NCBI GenBank assembly: GCA_029975295.1
Contig: JARKPK010000003.1
Span: 62,001 to 126,000, forward strand
Source: Thermoguttaceae bacterium
GTDB lineage: Bacteria > Planctomycetota > Planctomycetia > Pirellulales > Thermoguttaceae
Direction of reading: 5' to 3'
DNA: 64,000 bases
Position numbers and translations under genes: made by a program. The notes under the pieces were generated by a model that worked only from the letters and a program-made list of their open reading frames with translations, searched no databases and was not told where the DNA came from. This document shows, one piece after another, positions 28,330 to 37,419 of this stretch (the first letter of the stretch is position 1; each line of letters starts with the position of its first letter).

Positions 28330-30726
28330 ATGGAAACGACCATGGTTTCCGGCATGTTGCCGATGATCGTGTTGTTGCTCTCGACGGGCGGGGCTGGTCC
28401 GGTGGGTTTGCCGCCGCTGCCCGAAGACGCCGTGCTGATGCGGCTGGCGCCCGAGCGTGTGGTGTTCTTTGCGTCGAACGCCGGTGCGGCCGAGGCGAAG
28501 GCCGACGGCGATAGCGCCGTCGAGCGTCTATTGGCCGAGCCCGAGGTGCGGCAGTTCATTGCCGAAATCGAACGCCTGCTGACGCGCCAAGCCGCCAAGG
28601 GGGCCAATGGGGCCAAACCGGGCGCACCGAGCAAAGAGCAGGTGATGCTCAAGTGGCTCAAGGCGTTGGCCACTCGACCGACGGTGATTTACGTTTCGGA
28701 TGTCGCCTTCCGGCCCGACGGTCCGCCCGAGGTCCGCGGCGGCGCGGCCATCGAGTTGGGCGATCAGGCCAAGCAGTACGAAGAATCGTTACTCAAGCTG
28801 CTCAGCGCGGCTGGGAGTGGTTTAAAGATCGAGAAAGCCGAGATCGACGGCCATGCGGTATCGTCGATTCAACTGCCGGATGGCCCGACGATTACCGTCG
28901 GCGTGCGCGGCCGGTATTTGCTGATGAGCATGGGCAAAGACGAAATGACCGCGATGGCCGCCCGAGCGAAGAACGGCGCACCGCCGGCATGGCTGGCCGA
29001 GATCGGCCGCAAGCTGCCGGTGCAGCGTCGGGCGAGTGTGATGTACATCGATGTGCGGCCGGTGTTGGAGCAAGCGCTTCCGATGGCCCCGCCCGAGGCC
29101 GCGGCAGCGATTCAGGCCTTGGGGCTGCTCCAGGTGCAATCGCTTTCGTACGTGGGCGGATTGGAGGACGGTGACGTTGTCTTTCGGTCGTTGCTGGCGT
29201 TCGAAGGGCCTCCGCAAGGCCTGCTCCGCCTTTTCGAACAACGAGCGCTGACGGCCGACGACCTGCGGCATGTGCCGGCCGACGCCACCTTTGCCGGCGC
29301 CCTGCGATTCGACGTGAACAAGGCCTGGGCCGAGCTGCGTCAAGTCGCCGCGAAAATCAACCCGATGGCCGAACAAGGCTTTGAAATGCTCGAAGGGCAG
29401 TTCGAGCAGTTCTTCGACCTCCGCTTGGTTGACGACATTCTCCGTCCGATGGGCGACACCTGGACGGTGTTCGACTCTCCGAGCGGCGGCGGGTTGGGCA
29501 TCGGCATTACGCTCGTTGGGGTTCCGGCCGACGCCAAGGCCCTGGCCGCTGCCAACAAGCGGTTGGTCCGCAATCTGCGCGAGGCCATGCCCGACGATGG
29601 GCAAGCGGGATTCCGCATTGTGGAAAGCGAATTCGCCGGACAGACCATCTTTTCGATCGTCTTCGATGACGAAGTGCCGCTGCGTCCGTGCTGGTGCATT
29701 ACGGACAAGCACTTCGCCGTCGGACTGTTCCCGCAGTCGATCAAAGCGTTTCTGGCCGGGCCGCAGAAGTCGCTGGCCGAGTTGCCCGAGGTTGCGGCCG
29801 CGCTTCGCCCGGGGACGATCGGGCTGAGCTATCTCGATCAGCGCCGTTGGGCAGAAATGATCTATCCGATGGTCCCCTTCATGGCCCAGGCTGCGGCGCA
29901 CGAAATGAAACGGGCCTCGGGCATCGAGTTCGACACCGCCACGGTTCCGTCGGCCCGCGCGATCATGCCGCACATCGGTCCGGCCGTAACAACCATCGCA
30001 CGGTCGCAATCGGGCATCGAGGGGTTTTCACGCCAACGGGTGCCGCTGGGCGGGTTCGCCTCGCCTTCGGTGATGGCGGCGCTGTTGCTGCCGGCGGTGC
30101 AGTCGGCCCGCGAGGCCGCCCGGCGAACGCATTCGTCGAACAACATGAAGTACATTGTGTTAGCCATGCACAATTATCACGATGCAAACAACGCCTTCCC
30201 GCCAGCCTATAGCGCCGACAAAGAGGGCAAGCCGCTATTGAGCTGGCGCGTCCATATCTTGCCCTACCTCGAGTGCGAAGATCTCTACAAGCAGTTCCAC
30301 CTTGATGAGCCCTGGGATAGCGAGCACAACAAGAAGCTGATCGAAAAGATGCCTGCCGTTTATCGCAGTCCGAACTCGACGGCCGCACCGGGCGAAACGG
30401 TCTATCTCACCATCCGCGGCAAAAACACCGTGTTCTCAGGCGCCAAGGGCTGCAAGATCGCGCAGATCACCGACGGCCTCTCGAACACGATCGTGTTGGT
30501 CGAAGCGCCCGACCAGGCTGCCGTGCCTTGGACCAAGCCGGATGATTTCGAGTTCGATCCCGAGAACCCTTCGAAGGGGTTGTTCGGGATGCGGCCGGGC
30601 GCTTTCATTGCCGGCTTCGCCGATGGGGCGGTGCGCACGATCGGCCAATCGATCGATCCGGAGATACTCAAAGCGTTGTTCGAGCAAAACGACGGCAAGG
30701 CGGTGGACCCGTCCGACTTCGAGTAG
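28330..30726 (+). CDS. Large secreted protein with C-terminal DUF1559 domain
   Basis: The 798-aa protein begins with a probable signal peptide ([18 protein letters not shown]). Residues about 25-560 form a long unknown region, mixed alpha/beta, with segments such as [18 protein letters not shown]. The C-terminal 230 residues are a DUF1559 domain: [49 protein letters not shown] and the final [13 protein letters not shown]. In most planctomycete DUF1559 proteins this domain follows a prepilin leader; here it lacks that leader and sits at the C-terminus. The H of H-X9-DG is missing and only the DG is kept. The start at ATG 28330 has AAAGG in front. The gene is monocistronic and its role is unknown. 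Confidence 0.85.
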   Translation: METTMVSGMLPMIVLLLSTGGAGPVGLPPLPEDAVLMRLAPERVVFFASNAGAAEAKADGDSAVERLLAEPEVRQFIAEIERLLTRQAAKGANGAKPGAPSKEQVMLKWLKALATRPTVIYVSDVAFRPDGPPEVRGGAAIELGDQAKQYEESLLKLLSAAGSGLKIEKAEIDGHAVSSIQLPDGPTITVGVRGRYLLMSMGKDEMTAMAARAKNGAPPAWLAEIGRKLPVQRRASVMYIDVRPVLEQALPMAPPEAAAAIQALGLLQVQSLSYVGGLEDGDVVFRSLLAFEGPPQGLLRLFEQRALTADDLRHVPADATFAGALRFDVNKAWAELRQVAAKINPMAEQGFEMLEGQFEQFFDLRLVDDILRPMGDTWTVFDSPSGGGLGIGITLVGVPADAKALAAANKRLVRNLREAMPDDGQAGFRIVESEFAGQTIFSIVFDDEVPLRPCWCITDKHFAVGLFPQSIKAFLAGPQKSLAELPEVAAALRPGTIGLSYLDQRRWAEMIYPMVPFMAQAAAHEMKRASGIEFDTATVPSARAIMPHIGPAVTTIARSQSGIEGFSRQRVPLGGFASPSVMAALLLPAVQSAREAARRTHSSNNMKYIVLAMHNYHDANNAFPPAYSADKEGKPLLSWRVHILPYLECEDLYKQFHLDEPWDSEHNKKLIEKMPAVYRSPNSTAAPGETVYLTIRGKNTVFSGAKGCKIAQITDGLSNTIVLVEAPDQAAVPWTKPDDFEFDPENPSKGLFGMRPGAFIAGFADGAVRTIGQSIDPEILKALFEQNDGKAVDPSDFE

Positions 30727-31127
30727 CCGTCCCGCCGGCCCAACGTCGCTTGAGACGCATTGAGACACTGCCGTTGGAACGGCCGCCCGCGGCGACCGCG
30801 AGCCGGCAACGCGCTTGTTCTCGGCTTGTGTCCGAAGTTGTGCGGCCGGGCTTTGCGCTCGGGCTGCGAGCCTCGCTTTTCGAGACGCCCGATAGCCTTC
30901 GTGCGTGGGCAAAGCGGCGGTGGTTGACCACGTGGCAACGGCCTGTTTGGATTCCTTCTCACGGCCCCCCGGGCGGCTCCGTTCTGGCTCGCGGCGGGAA
31001 CGCGAGGGCAGCGTGCGCCAATCGCTTGTGAAAATAGCGAGTTTGGGCAAGGTGTGTCGGTCGCAACGAAAACTCCTTGAGCGCGGTCGATCCGCTGGCC
31101 GAAGCAACTGGTCAGGGAGGCCGCCCG
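30727..31127. other. Intergenic, no gene seen
   Basis: GC-rich spacer between the DUF1559 gene and the hydrolase gene. No terminator hairpin or promoter was recognised. The GGGAGG ribosome-binding site at 31115-31120 belongs to the next gene. Confidence 0.5.
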
Positions 31128-31991
31128 GTGCCGACGAGTTGCTCTGCGCGCAAAGGCGTTTCGGTCGTCGTTTTCGCCCTGTTGGCGGGCGCGATGAGCG
31201 GTTGCGCTCACTTCTTCCACGAAAGCCCTCGCGGCGAGGCCGACCGAGTTGGTTTGGTTTTTCCCGAGCGATTGTCGCGGGGGTGTGTGTTCTACCTAAC
31301 CGGCGTGGCTGGCGAGTGCGGCACCGATCGATTTTTAATCGAGGGGCTGAAAAGGGCCGAGCTGGATTTGGGGGTTCTCGTTTACGACTGGACCGACCTT
31401 CAGGGTGGGCGACGGAGCAATCTGCAATCGTACGAAGAGCATCGCGTTCAGGCTCAACGAATTGCCGAGCGAATCGCCACCTATCAGCGGCTCAATCCGG
31501 GCAGGCCGGTGCATTTGCTGGGCTACTCGGGCGGGGCCGCCATGGTGGCCTTCGTCCTCGAATCGCTGCCGCCGGAGCATGCGGTCGACTCGGCCATCAT
31601 GCTCGCGCCAGTCGTGGCTCCCGAATATGACCTTTCGCGGGCAATGGAGCGCTGCCGCGGGCCGATCTACTGCTTCTATTCGTCGCTCGACGTTGGGGCG
31701 CTGATGCTTTGCACCACCATTATGGGCAACATGGACGGATACAAGGGCAGGGCGGCGGGCGCGGCCGGGTTCGTGCCGCCGTCGCACCTGACAGCGGCCG
31801 AGCAAGAGGCTTATCGCCGCCGTTTGATTCAAGTGGGCTACGATTCGCGGATGCTGGCGGCCGGGCATCTGGGCGGGCATTACGGTTGGACGAATCCCTG
31901 GTTTGTCGGCCAGTGGATCGTTCCCCTGCTTCGCGACCGGTCGGTCGAACCGCTGGCAATCACTGCCCTGCGGCCCGAAGCCATGCACTAA
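31128..31991 (+). CDS. Alpha/beta-hydrolase-like lipoprotein
   Basis: The 287-aa protein has a lipoprotein signal with the lipobox MSGC (Cys26), so it is likely bound to a membrane on the periplasmic side. The alpha/beta-hydrolase core shows the nucleophile elbow LLGYSGGAAM (Ser134) after RPVHL, a strand VDSAIMLAPVV, and a late His in AGHLGGHYGW that could complete the triad. An acidic residue may be near SSLDVG. The substrate is unknown; the family includes lipases and esterases. The start is GTG 31128 because GGGAGG stands 7 bases before it and the lipobox position is then normal. A TTG farther upstream (31077) is unlikely. Confidence 0.82.
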   Translation: MPTSCSARKGVSVVVFALLAGAMSGCAHFFHESPRGEADRVGLVFPERLSRGCVFYLTGVAGECGTDRFLIEGLKRAELDLGVLVYDWTDLQGGRRSNLQSYEEHRVQAQRIAERIATYQRLNPGRPVHLLGYSGGAAMVAFVLESLPPEHAVDSAIMLAPVVAPEYDLSRAMERCRGPIYCFYSSLDVGALMLCTTIMGNMDGYKGRAAGAAGFVPPSHLTAAEQEAYRRRLIQVGYDSRMLAAGHLGGHYGWTNPWFVGQWIVPLLRDRSVEPLAITALRPEAMH

Positions 31992-32476
31992 AGCTGTTCT
32001 TCGCAGCGGCCCGGTCGGCGGATCTGCCTTTCGCCCCAGCCATTGCCCCATGTTGTTGCTGTTGTTTCGGCGGGCATCGCGGCTGCGTCGGCCTATTGGG
32101 GTCGATCCCGTTTCGTCGCAGACGGGTTTTGATTACACTCGGCACCCTCGGGTTGACGCGGAGGGAACAGAACCGGCCTGTGAGCCTCCGGGGGGAATCA
32201 CCGTTATTGCGAATGCCTCTAGGGTGTTGTTGACAACCGGGTCGGTCGGCCGTAACAATTAGAAGCGATACCGACGCGATCAAATCGTTGATCCGAACGA
32301 TCCAAAGCGTTTCAGAACGCTGAATAGGCCTGAAGATTGCGGAAGGCAACCGCGTTCGCGGCAGTCTGGCCGGGTGAGTGTGTCAAACCCCAACACGGCT
32401 TCCCTTTTTCGCAGTTTTATTCAGCGGCACTTTAGGTTGTGGGCGATTCGGAACTTCGGGGCCGAACTGCCGCATC
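31992..32476. other. Intergenic upstream of ssrA
   Basis: No gene. It holds a strong promoter-like pair at 32230-32259 that could transcribe a leader and the tmRNA gene, since nothing else lies between. Confidence 0.5.
32230..32259 (+). promoter_or_regulatory. Possible sigma70-type promoter upstream of ssrA
   Basis: TTGACA (perfect) at 32230-32235. TAACAA follows after 17 bases (32253-32258), or AACAAT after 18 bases (32254-32259, 4 of 6). The transcript would begin about 210 bases before the mature tmRNA 5' end, so a leader would have to be removed, as by RNase P. Confidence 0.45.
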
Positions 32477-32832
32477 GGGGGCGAATTGGATTCGACCGGG
32501 CAGCTTGAAGCGTTGGCGGCGTGTCGTGGTTGGTCAGCAGGCCACGTAAAAAGCCGACCACCAATTAAATGCCGAGCCTCGGCTCGCACTGGCTGCTTAG
32601 TAACAGCAGCCCCGGCTGAAGACCTTCGCCGAAGAGGTCTGACTGCCGGCCGCAATTTCGGCTCGCTGCGGGTCACTGTTGGGCACGCCCGCGGTCAGAA
32701 CCTGTTCCCGACTGGTCGTTGCTATGCCCTGTCGGTTGGGCCTGGCAGCGACGAGAACCAATGAACCGAATACACACGTAGATGCCGGCGTGGAAATGTC
32801 GCGGGACGCGGGTTCGATCCCCGCCGCCTCCA
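32477..32832 (+). ncRNA. ssrA: Transfer-messenger RNA (tmRNA)
   Basis: The 356-base RNA rescues stalled ribosomes. Its 5' end GGGGGCG (32477-32483) pairs with CGCCTCC (32825-32831) as a 7-bp acceptor stem with one G-U pair, followed by discriminator A at 32832. CCA is not encoded. Just inside the 5' end is the tmRNA hallmark GAATTGGATTCGACCGG. At the 3' side a 5-bp T-stem GCGGG/CCCGC encloses the loop TTCGATC. The tag reading frame starts after GTAAAAA with GCC at 32553 and ends at TAG 32598-32600, followed by TAA. It encodes 15 residues, ADHQLNAEPRLALAA, ending in the degradation signal ALAA. A terminator follows at once. Assigned by structure and tag, read by eye. Confidence 0.95.
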
Positions 32833-32834
32833 GT

Positions 32835-32886
32835 GCCTCGGTTTGCCGTGGCTCAGTTGAGAGCTTGGCCGGCCGAGGCTTTTTTT
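32835..32886 (+). terminator. Rho-independent terminator of ssrA
   Basis: GCCTCGG (32835-32841) pairs with CCGAGGC (32873-32879), directly followed by seven T (32880-32886). The 31-base loop holds a further small stem (GCTC with GAGC). It begins two bases after the mature tmRNA 3' end. Confidence 0.85.
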
Positions 32887-33174
32887 CTGCGCCATGTCGC
32901 CCCTCGACTCTTTTTCGCGCCTCGGCCGATGCGGCAAAATATCGCTGCGGCGGTCGGCCGCTTGTCGGCCTGACCTTCCGACCGCCTTCGCCTTTGACGG
33001 CTATGCCGCTTGTGGCCGCTCGACCGTTTGGCAGATCGACCGCCTGGCCGCCGTGGCCTTGCCGGTTTGAGCGGCGACCCGAGCGCCTGCGCGTGCGGTG
33101 GCGGTACTCGGCATGCGGTGCGACCGGCCGGCGCGATTCGTCCAGATCGCTTTTCCTATTTCGGAGGCTGCCTC
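32887..33174. other. Intergenic between ssrA terminator and membrane protein gene
   Basis: No coding frame with protein-like composition and no further RNA structure was recognised. The GGAGG before 33175 is the ribosome-binding site of the next gene. Confidence 0.5.
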
Positions 33175-33588
33175 ATGAACAAGCCTGAGCGATGGCTTTC
33201 GTCGCTGCTTTGGGCGATGGGCGTTCTGTTGTTGGTTGCTCTCGTGCCGGCCTTCATGCCCTTCGCTTGGATGCAACACATCCACCGCGAATTGCGCCTG
33301 GGCGAGCTTCCTCATCTGCCGATCACCGCCTATTTGACCCGATCGCTTTCGCTGCTCTACGCCATTCACGGGGGCTTGTTGATATACGTTGCCATCGACG
33401 TTCGCCGTCATTTGCCGGTGGTGAAATGCCTGGGATGGCTTGCCGTTGTCTTTGGGGCCTTGATGCTGGCCATCGATTTGGCCGCGGGCATGCCCTGGCC
33501 TTGGGTCTTGGCCGAAGGGCCGTTCATCGCCATCATCGGTTGCGTTGTCGTCCGGCTCTCGATCAGCGTTGAACGCGCATCGGCATGA
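33175..33588 (+). CDS. Small membrane protein, four segments, unknown function
   Basis: The 137-aa protein has four predicted membrane segments: about residues 8-30 (LLWAMGVLLLVALVPAFMPF), 55-77 (LYAIHGGLLIYVAIDV), 82-103 (VKCLGWLAVVFGALMLAIDL) and 108-128 (WVLAEGPFIAIIGCVVVR). Termini are short and cytoplasmic. It resembles small uncharacterised membrane proteins found in planctomycetes, but I do not recognise a named family. The start is ATG 33175, with GGAGG 7 bases in front. It stands alone between ssrA and the DUF3467 gene. Confidence 0.82.
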   Translation: MNKPERWLSSLLWAMGVLLLVALVPAFMPFAWMQHIHRELRLGELPHLPITAYLTRSLSLLYAIHGGLLIYVAIDVRRHLPVVKCLGWLAVVFGALMLAIDLAAGMPWPWVLAEGPFIAIIGCVVVRLSISVERASA

Positions 33589-34130
33589 CAGCGGCCTGGT
33601 GTGTTCTGCCCGGCGAAACGTCGCCGGTTGCCGGCGGCAGTCGGGCTGCCGCGGTCCTCTTTGATTGCATCTCACGCAAGCATTGCGGCAAGCTGAAGCA
33701 GCGCGAAGCCGGGCGGCAGCGCGGGCCGTTGGTCGTCCGCGCCGGGGCCGGCATTTCGCAGTTGGGGTGGTGCTGAGTCGGCTTGAGAGCGGGCAAAAGA
33801 GTTGGCCCAACAAAACGGCCGAAGAGTGGATTTCGGAGCCGACTCGTGAGAGGGCCGAAGGCTGGGGTGTGCGCGCCGGCCGCACCGGCGTCGGCGTCGG
33901 TGGGAATTGACCGGGCAGCGGGCAGCCGTTATTCTCACGGAGCGAGTTCACGCAGCACGATGCTTGCCGGTCAGCCGCAATTGCTGCGGGCTGCCACGAT
34001 CGCTGATCCCAAAACGTCTGCCGTTTCGGCTTCCGGCGCGAAGGTGTTGAACGCGGCCAAGCTTTGTTTGTCAATGCGGTTGGGGCCGACCGCTTTGGCG
34101 TTCACGGAAACATGGAAACGAGGAAACCCA
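33589..34130. other. Intergenic, about 0.54 kb
   Basis: No gene, repeat or hairpin was recognised. A minus-strand TTGACA at about 34065 has no suitable downstream gene and was ignored. Confidence 0.5.
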
Positions 34131-34502
34131 ATGCTCCCCCCCAATGATCCATCGCAAAATAAGCCCGCTCCAGCCTCCGATCAGGCGGCTGGCGAAGCTG
34201 CGCGTCAGCCGCAGCGAGTTTCTATTGAGATTGACGAATCGCGGGCCGTCGCCCTTTATGCAAACTTCTGCCGCGTCAACGGCACGCACGAAGAATTGAT
34301 CATGGATTTCGGGCTCAACGCTCAACCCATCGGCATCCCCAGCAAGCCGTTGGTGATCAATCAGCGGATTGTCCTGAACTACTTCACAGCCAAACGGCTG
34401 CTTCAGGCGTTGCACGCCACGATCCAGCACCACGAAACGCTATTTGGCGCCATCGAAACCGACGTTCAACGCAGGATTCGACCGGGAACCCCGCAGGGCT
34501 GA
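34131..34502 (+). CDS. DUF3467-domain protein
   Basis: The 123-aa protein has an N-terminal disordered, Pro/Ala/Gln-rich stretch of about 35 residues and then a DUF3467 domain (about 38-115). Signature pieces are ALYANFCRVNGTHEELIMDFG, INQRIVLNYFTAKRLLQALHATI and a late FGAIE. The family is small, soluble and widespread in bacteria. Its function is not established. Start ATG 34131 was chosen; upstream in-frame codons would add an unconserved extension. The gene converges with csrA downstream. Confidence 0.87.
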   Translation: MLPPNDPSQNKPAPASDQAAGEAARQPQRVSIEIDESRAVALYANFCRVNGTHEELIMDFGLNAQPIGIPSKPLVINQRIVLNYFTAKRLLQALHATIQHHETLFGAIETDVQRRIRPGTPQG

Positions 34503-34618
34503 TTCGCCCTGGGGCGACCAGGCGGCCCGCGTGGAAGAACGGCCGTCTCGGCGAAGGAGCTTTTCGAGCGATCCGGCGTGGGCGGCCATCGTCCAACGCC
34601 GCTCGGGGTGGCCGAAGC

Positions 34619-34825
34619 TCATCGCGGCAGCGAGCCCAATGTCAACTCGTTATCGATCGGATCGGCTTGTTGTCTGCTGACCGGCAGCTCCAGCCGCCGC
34701 ACGGTTACCGCCGAAGGCGCCTCGATCCCCAGCCGAATCCGATTCCCTCGGACTTCAAGGATCGTGACGCGGATGTTCTGATCGATGACGATCCCTTCCT
34801 GTTGCTTTCTCGAAAGCACCAACAT
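34619..34825 (-). CDS. csrA: Carbon storage regulator CsrA
   Basis: The 68-aa RNA-binding regulator begins with the canonical MLVLSRKQQEGIVID, followed by RVTILEVRGNRIRLGIEAP and the late AVTVRRLEL. CsrA dimers bind GGA motifs in mRNA leaders and change translation or stability, controlling carbon metabolism, motility and surface growth. The start is the ATG at 34825 rather than that at 34840: GGAGG lies just inside the earlier candidate and is well placed for the later one, and MLVLSRK is the family N-terminus. The C-terminus is somewhat extended past the usual 60 or so residues (VSRQQADPIDNELTLGS). Confidence 0.95.
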   Translation of the reverse strand: MLVLSRKQQEGIVIDQNIRVTILEVRGNRIRLGIEAPSAVTVRRLELPVSRQQADPIDNELTLGSLPR

Positions 34826-35004
34826 CTCGTGGTCCTCCATGACAATCGCGCCCTAGAAACACCCGACAGCCGACTCAATCGACGCAACGCAGTTCCGATC
34901 GCTTCATCCAGGCAGGCGATTGCTTTTGGTGACGCGCCCGGCTTCCACCGGCATACGGCCCAGTCGCCGTTTCCAGCGTCTTCAAGCTGATAAACCGTTT
35001 TCAT
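34705..35004 (-). CDS. Candidate ORF overlapping csrA
   Basis: A 99-aa frame begins MKTVYQLEDAGNGDWAVCRW and keeps a reasonable composition through LDEAIGTALRRLSRLSGV, then becomes Arg/Ser-rich noise inside csrA, overlapping it by 121 bases. If one base were added or lost near 34855 it would stop just before csrA, the ordinary arrangement for an upstream partner gene. No strong ribosome-binding site is visible. It may be a real gene with a frameshift or a chance frame. The protein-like part is only the first 55 or so residues. Confidence 0.3.
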   Translation of the reverse strand: MKTVYQLEDAGNGDWAVCRWKPGASPKAIACLDEAIGTALRRLSRLSGVSRARLSWRTTRCWCFRESNRKGSSSIRTSASRSLKSEGIGFGWGSRRLRR

Positions 35005-35319
35005 CGAGCAGCTTAGGCCCCATATAAGCGGCCCGCCGAGCGTCCGTTTTGGCCATTGCGTTGGTCGGTCCCGGTTGCTTTCCATCGATTCCAACCATTA
35101 GTACGCGGCAATCGCGGCCAGAGTTTTCGAATTGTTTGGGATCGGGCGCTCGAACGTGGGCGGGCGGGGCTCTGCCGATAGCCTAATTCGACACGTCGGC
35201 AGCCCAATGCCGCCCGGTTTGTCCGACCGCATCCCTCCGACTGCGTCCGTCGTCGCCTCCACCACCTCATGGACGCATACGCCCCGGAAGTTCCCGCGTG
35301 TGGCGGTTCAACGTGGCGT

Positions 35320-35556
35320 TCAGGGAGCACATCCGGCAGGCGTCTCGACGATTTGCACGGACATTTGCGGGAAACACCGCGAATAGGCATCGAGCAACTG
35401 TTCAATGATCGCTCCAAGCGGTTGGGCTTCGCAGTCCGCGTCGCCGGTTACCTCGGCCGCAGGCCGGCGCGCCGCCGAGCCAGCGGTTTCACGCATTCCC
35501 GGAAAACGGGAATCGCTTTCGCATTCTTCGCCGAAACAATCGAATCGGATTCGCAT
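35320..35556 (-). CDS. Small acidic protein of unknown function
   Basis: The 78-aa protein begins MRIRFDCFGEECESDSRFPG, with a Cys pair in the first dozen residues and many acidic residues, and ends with an amphipathic helix (LGAIIEQLLDAYSRCFPQMS). No family was recognised. A purine-rich ribosome-binding site GGAAAGGA precedes the ATG. A near-perfect sigma70-type promoter is placed about 120 bases upstream (35684-35711). These make a real, separately expressed gene likely despite the small size. csrA lies about 500 bases downstream on the same strand. Function unknown. Confidence 0.6.
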   Translation of the reverse strand: MRIRFDCFGEECESDSRFPGMRETAGSAARRPAAEVTGDADCEAQPLGAIIEQLLDAYSRCFPQMSVQIVETPAGCAP

Positions 35557-35978
35557 GATTTTTCCTTTCCGCAGCTCTGTCGGCCATCGGAACAGGTGTG
35601 CAGCAAGCGGCCCCAGCGTTTTCCGCCGCGACCGGCCTCCTGTTGGTGGGGCGGCAGGTGCTGATCTTCAGATCAGTTATGTTATTATCTACAGTAGTGT
35701 ACGTCTGTCAATTCTTTTTTGTTCGTCTGATCGAGATCGGCGGGAGAGAATGCGAGCGCAAGTTGCTGCGATGCAATTGTTTACACATTCGCGTCTCTGT
35801 CGGGAATTTTTGCGCGCGACGAATCCGGCCAGACCGAGAAGGGCGACCGAGAGCGGCTTGCAACGAAACGGCTCAGGCGTCGGGCCGCGAGGCATCGGGA
35901 TCGCAGCGCAAATCTGGAGCAAGAAGGTTGGGCCGCATCGCCCAAGAAGGCCGAAGGCGCAGCCGTTATCGGCGCGGG
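35557..35978. other. Intergenic, AT-rich promoter region
   Basis: Contains the minus-strand promoter listed at 35684-35711, in an AT-rich patch unlike the surrounding DNA. The rest, after the FabH-like gene stop, shows no clear terminator. Confidence 0.5.
35684..35711 (-). promoter_or_regulatory. Strong sigma70-type promoter (minus strand)
   Basis: On the minus strand, TTGACA (perfect) at 35711-35706, a 16-base spacer, then GATAAT (5 of 6) at 35689-35684. Transcription would start near 35677, giving a leader of about 120 bases to the 78-aa gene. It is among the best promoter matches in the window. Confidence 0.7.
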
Positions 35979-37034
35979 TTACCAATCGAGACCAAGCATG
36001 ACAACGTTGATTCCCGAGCCGATGCCCAGCAACGCCACTCGGTCGCCGGTACTGGGCGGAACTTGTTCGACGCCCCGTGCTACGGTCATCGGCAAGGCCA
36101 CTGCGCCGGTGTTGCCGAGAGTTGGGTACGTGGCAAAGTCGATCGTCGGTTCGAGCCCGAGCGAATCAAAGAGAAGTCGATGGTGGGCTTTGCCGACCTG
36201 ATGACAGAAGGTCCGGTTGATTTCCTCGCGGCGCCAACTGAGGGTGTCGAGGAATCCGCGGAAAGCGCTCGTGGCCGCGGCGATTCCTTCGCGGAGCAGG
36301 GCCTCTGAGTCCGTTTCCATGAGCAACGCGCCGTCGGGCGAACCGGCAACGTGGTTGCCGCGACAGAGGTCGCAGTGGTCCGTTCGTGCGAGCATCGCTC
36401 CGCCGAGCAGGCGATGCCCGAATCGGCTCAGGCTCCGATCAACCAAGACGACCGCGGCGCTGCCCGCACCGATCGTTAGCGAAGCGAACGCGGTCTTGAT
36501 TTGTTTGCGGTCGAGCGATTGGTCGGCATTGAGCGCGGCGATCGTGCTTTCGACCAAGGGGCGGCCGTTCTCAGTCCCAACGACCAGAGCGGCTTTGATT
36601 TGGCCCAGTTCGATCATGTTGGCGGCCTGGACAATCCCGTTGAGAAGGCCCAGGCATGCGTTCGAGACATCATAGATGGCGCAATCCTCGGGCAACCCGA
36701 GTTGTTGATGCACGGCGCAGGCAGTTGCCGGTTCGAGGCAATCGCGGCAGACCGAGCCATGAATCAGCGTCCCGATCATTGACGGGCTGATCGACGCCTG
36801 CTGCAACGCTTGCCGTCCGGTGAGAGCGCTGATGCGGCTGGGGCGTTCGTCGGTCGGGAAGAAGCGGCGTTCTCGGATGCCCGTCATCAGCTCCAGCCGG
36901 CCGAGCGGCAGCTTCAGTCGGTCGTATAGAGGAGTCAACCGCAGTTCAATCTGCTCGGTGGAAACGATTTCCTCGGGCAGGGTGTACGCCCATGCCTCGA
37001 CACAAACTCGTTGATAGCGAAGCTGCAAAACCAT
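35979..37034 (-). CDS. Ketoacyl-ACP synthase III / OleA-like thiolase
   Basis: The 351-aa protein has the thiolase fold with the FabH/OleA catalytic set: Cys127 in DVSNACLG, His278 in CHQVGKAHH and Asn308 in TLGNTGAVALP. The N-terminal half has the FabH-type GIRERRFF segment. These enzymes condense acyl thioesters: FabH starts fatty acid synthesis and OleA makes beta-ketoacids for long-chain olefins. The SNACLG phrase and the order Cys, His, Asn fit both. No ole or fab genes are adjacent, so the exact role is open. The start is ATG 37034. Length is normal for the family. Confidence 0.88.
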   Translation of the reverse strand: MVLQLRYQRVCVEAWAYTLPEEIVSTEQIELRLTPLYDRLKLPLGRLELMTGIRERRFFPTDERPSRISALTGRQALQQASISPSMIGTLIHGSVCRDCLEPATACAVHQQLGLPEDCAIYDVSNACLGLLNGIVQAANMIELGQIKAALVVGTENGRPLVESTIAALNADQSLDRKQIKTAFASLTIGAGSAAVVLVDRSLSRFGHRLLGGAMLARTDHCDLCRGNHVAGSPDGALLMETDSEALLREGIAAATSAFRGFLDTLSWRREEINRTFCHQVGKAHHRLLFDSLGLEPTIDFATYPTLGNTGAVALPMTVARGVEQVPPSTGDRVALLGIGSGINVVMLGLDW

Positions 37035-37419
37035 GAAACTGCCTGACTGCCGCGCAACAGAAATGGGCTCCGAACGTCACGAAAGCGGAGGGCTGCGGCC
37101 AGCCGCTGCAATGGGCCGCCCGCGCCGCTGCCGCAACCTGTCTATCTTACGCGATCTAAACTTGGAACGATGAGCCGCGCATTTTCGTCGGTTCCGGCAG
37201 AAGTTGCAATTCCCCTTCGCCCGATTCGGGCGGAATGCCGCCGCCCGACAGGAGCGTTGTGCCAGGGGGGCCTCTGAGGCAGACTTGCCGGATGGCTGTT
37301 TATCACATTGTGCGTGCGCGCTCGCCCGTGCTGGGTTTGTCGATTCGGGGCGCCCATTGCCCTTGGCCAGGCAAGGCGATTCGGGTTAGCATGCTTCTTT
37401 GGCCAGGGAGAACAGATTG
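37035..37419. other. Intergenic, divergent
   Basis: Lies between the minus-strand synthase gene and the zinc-ribbon gene. A weak pair, TTGGCC (37363-37368) and TAGCAT (37387-37392), might be a promoter for the latter. Nothing else was recognised. Confidence 0.4.

Noticed and set aside
32378-32764. 128-codon open frame over the ssrA region
   Set aside because: It overlaps the tmRNA gene, whose acceptor stem, T-arm and tag are clear.
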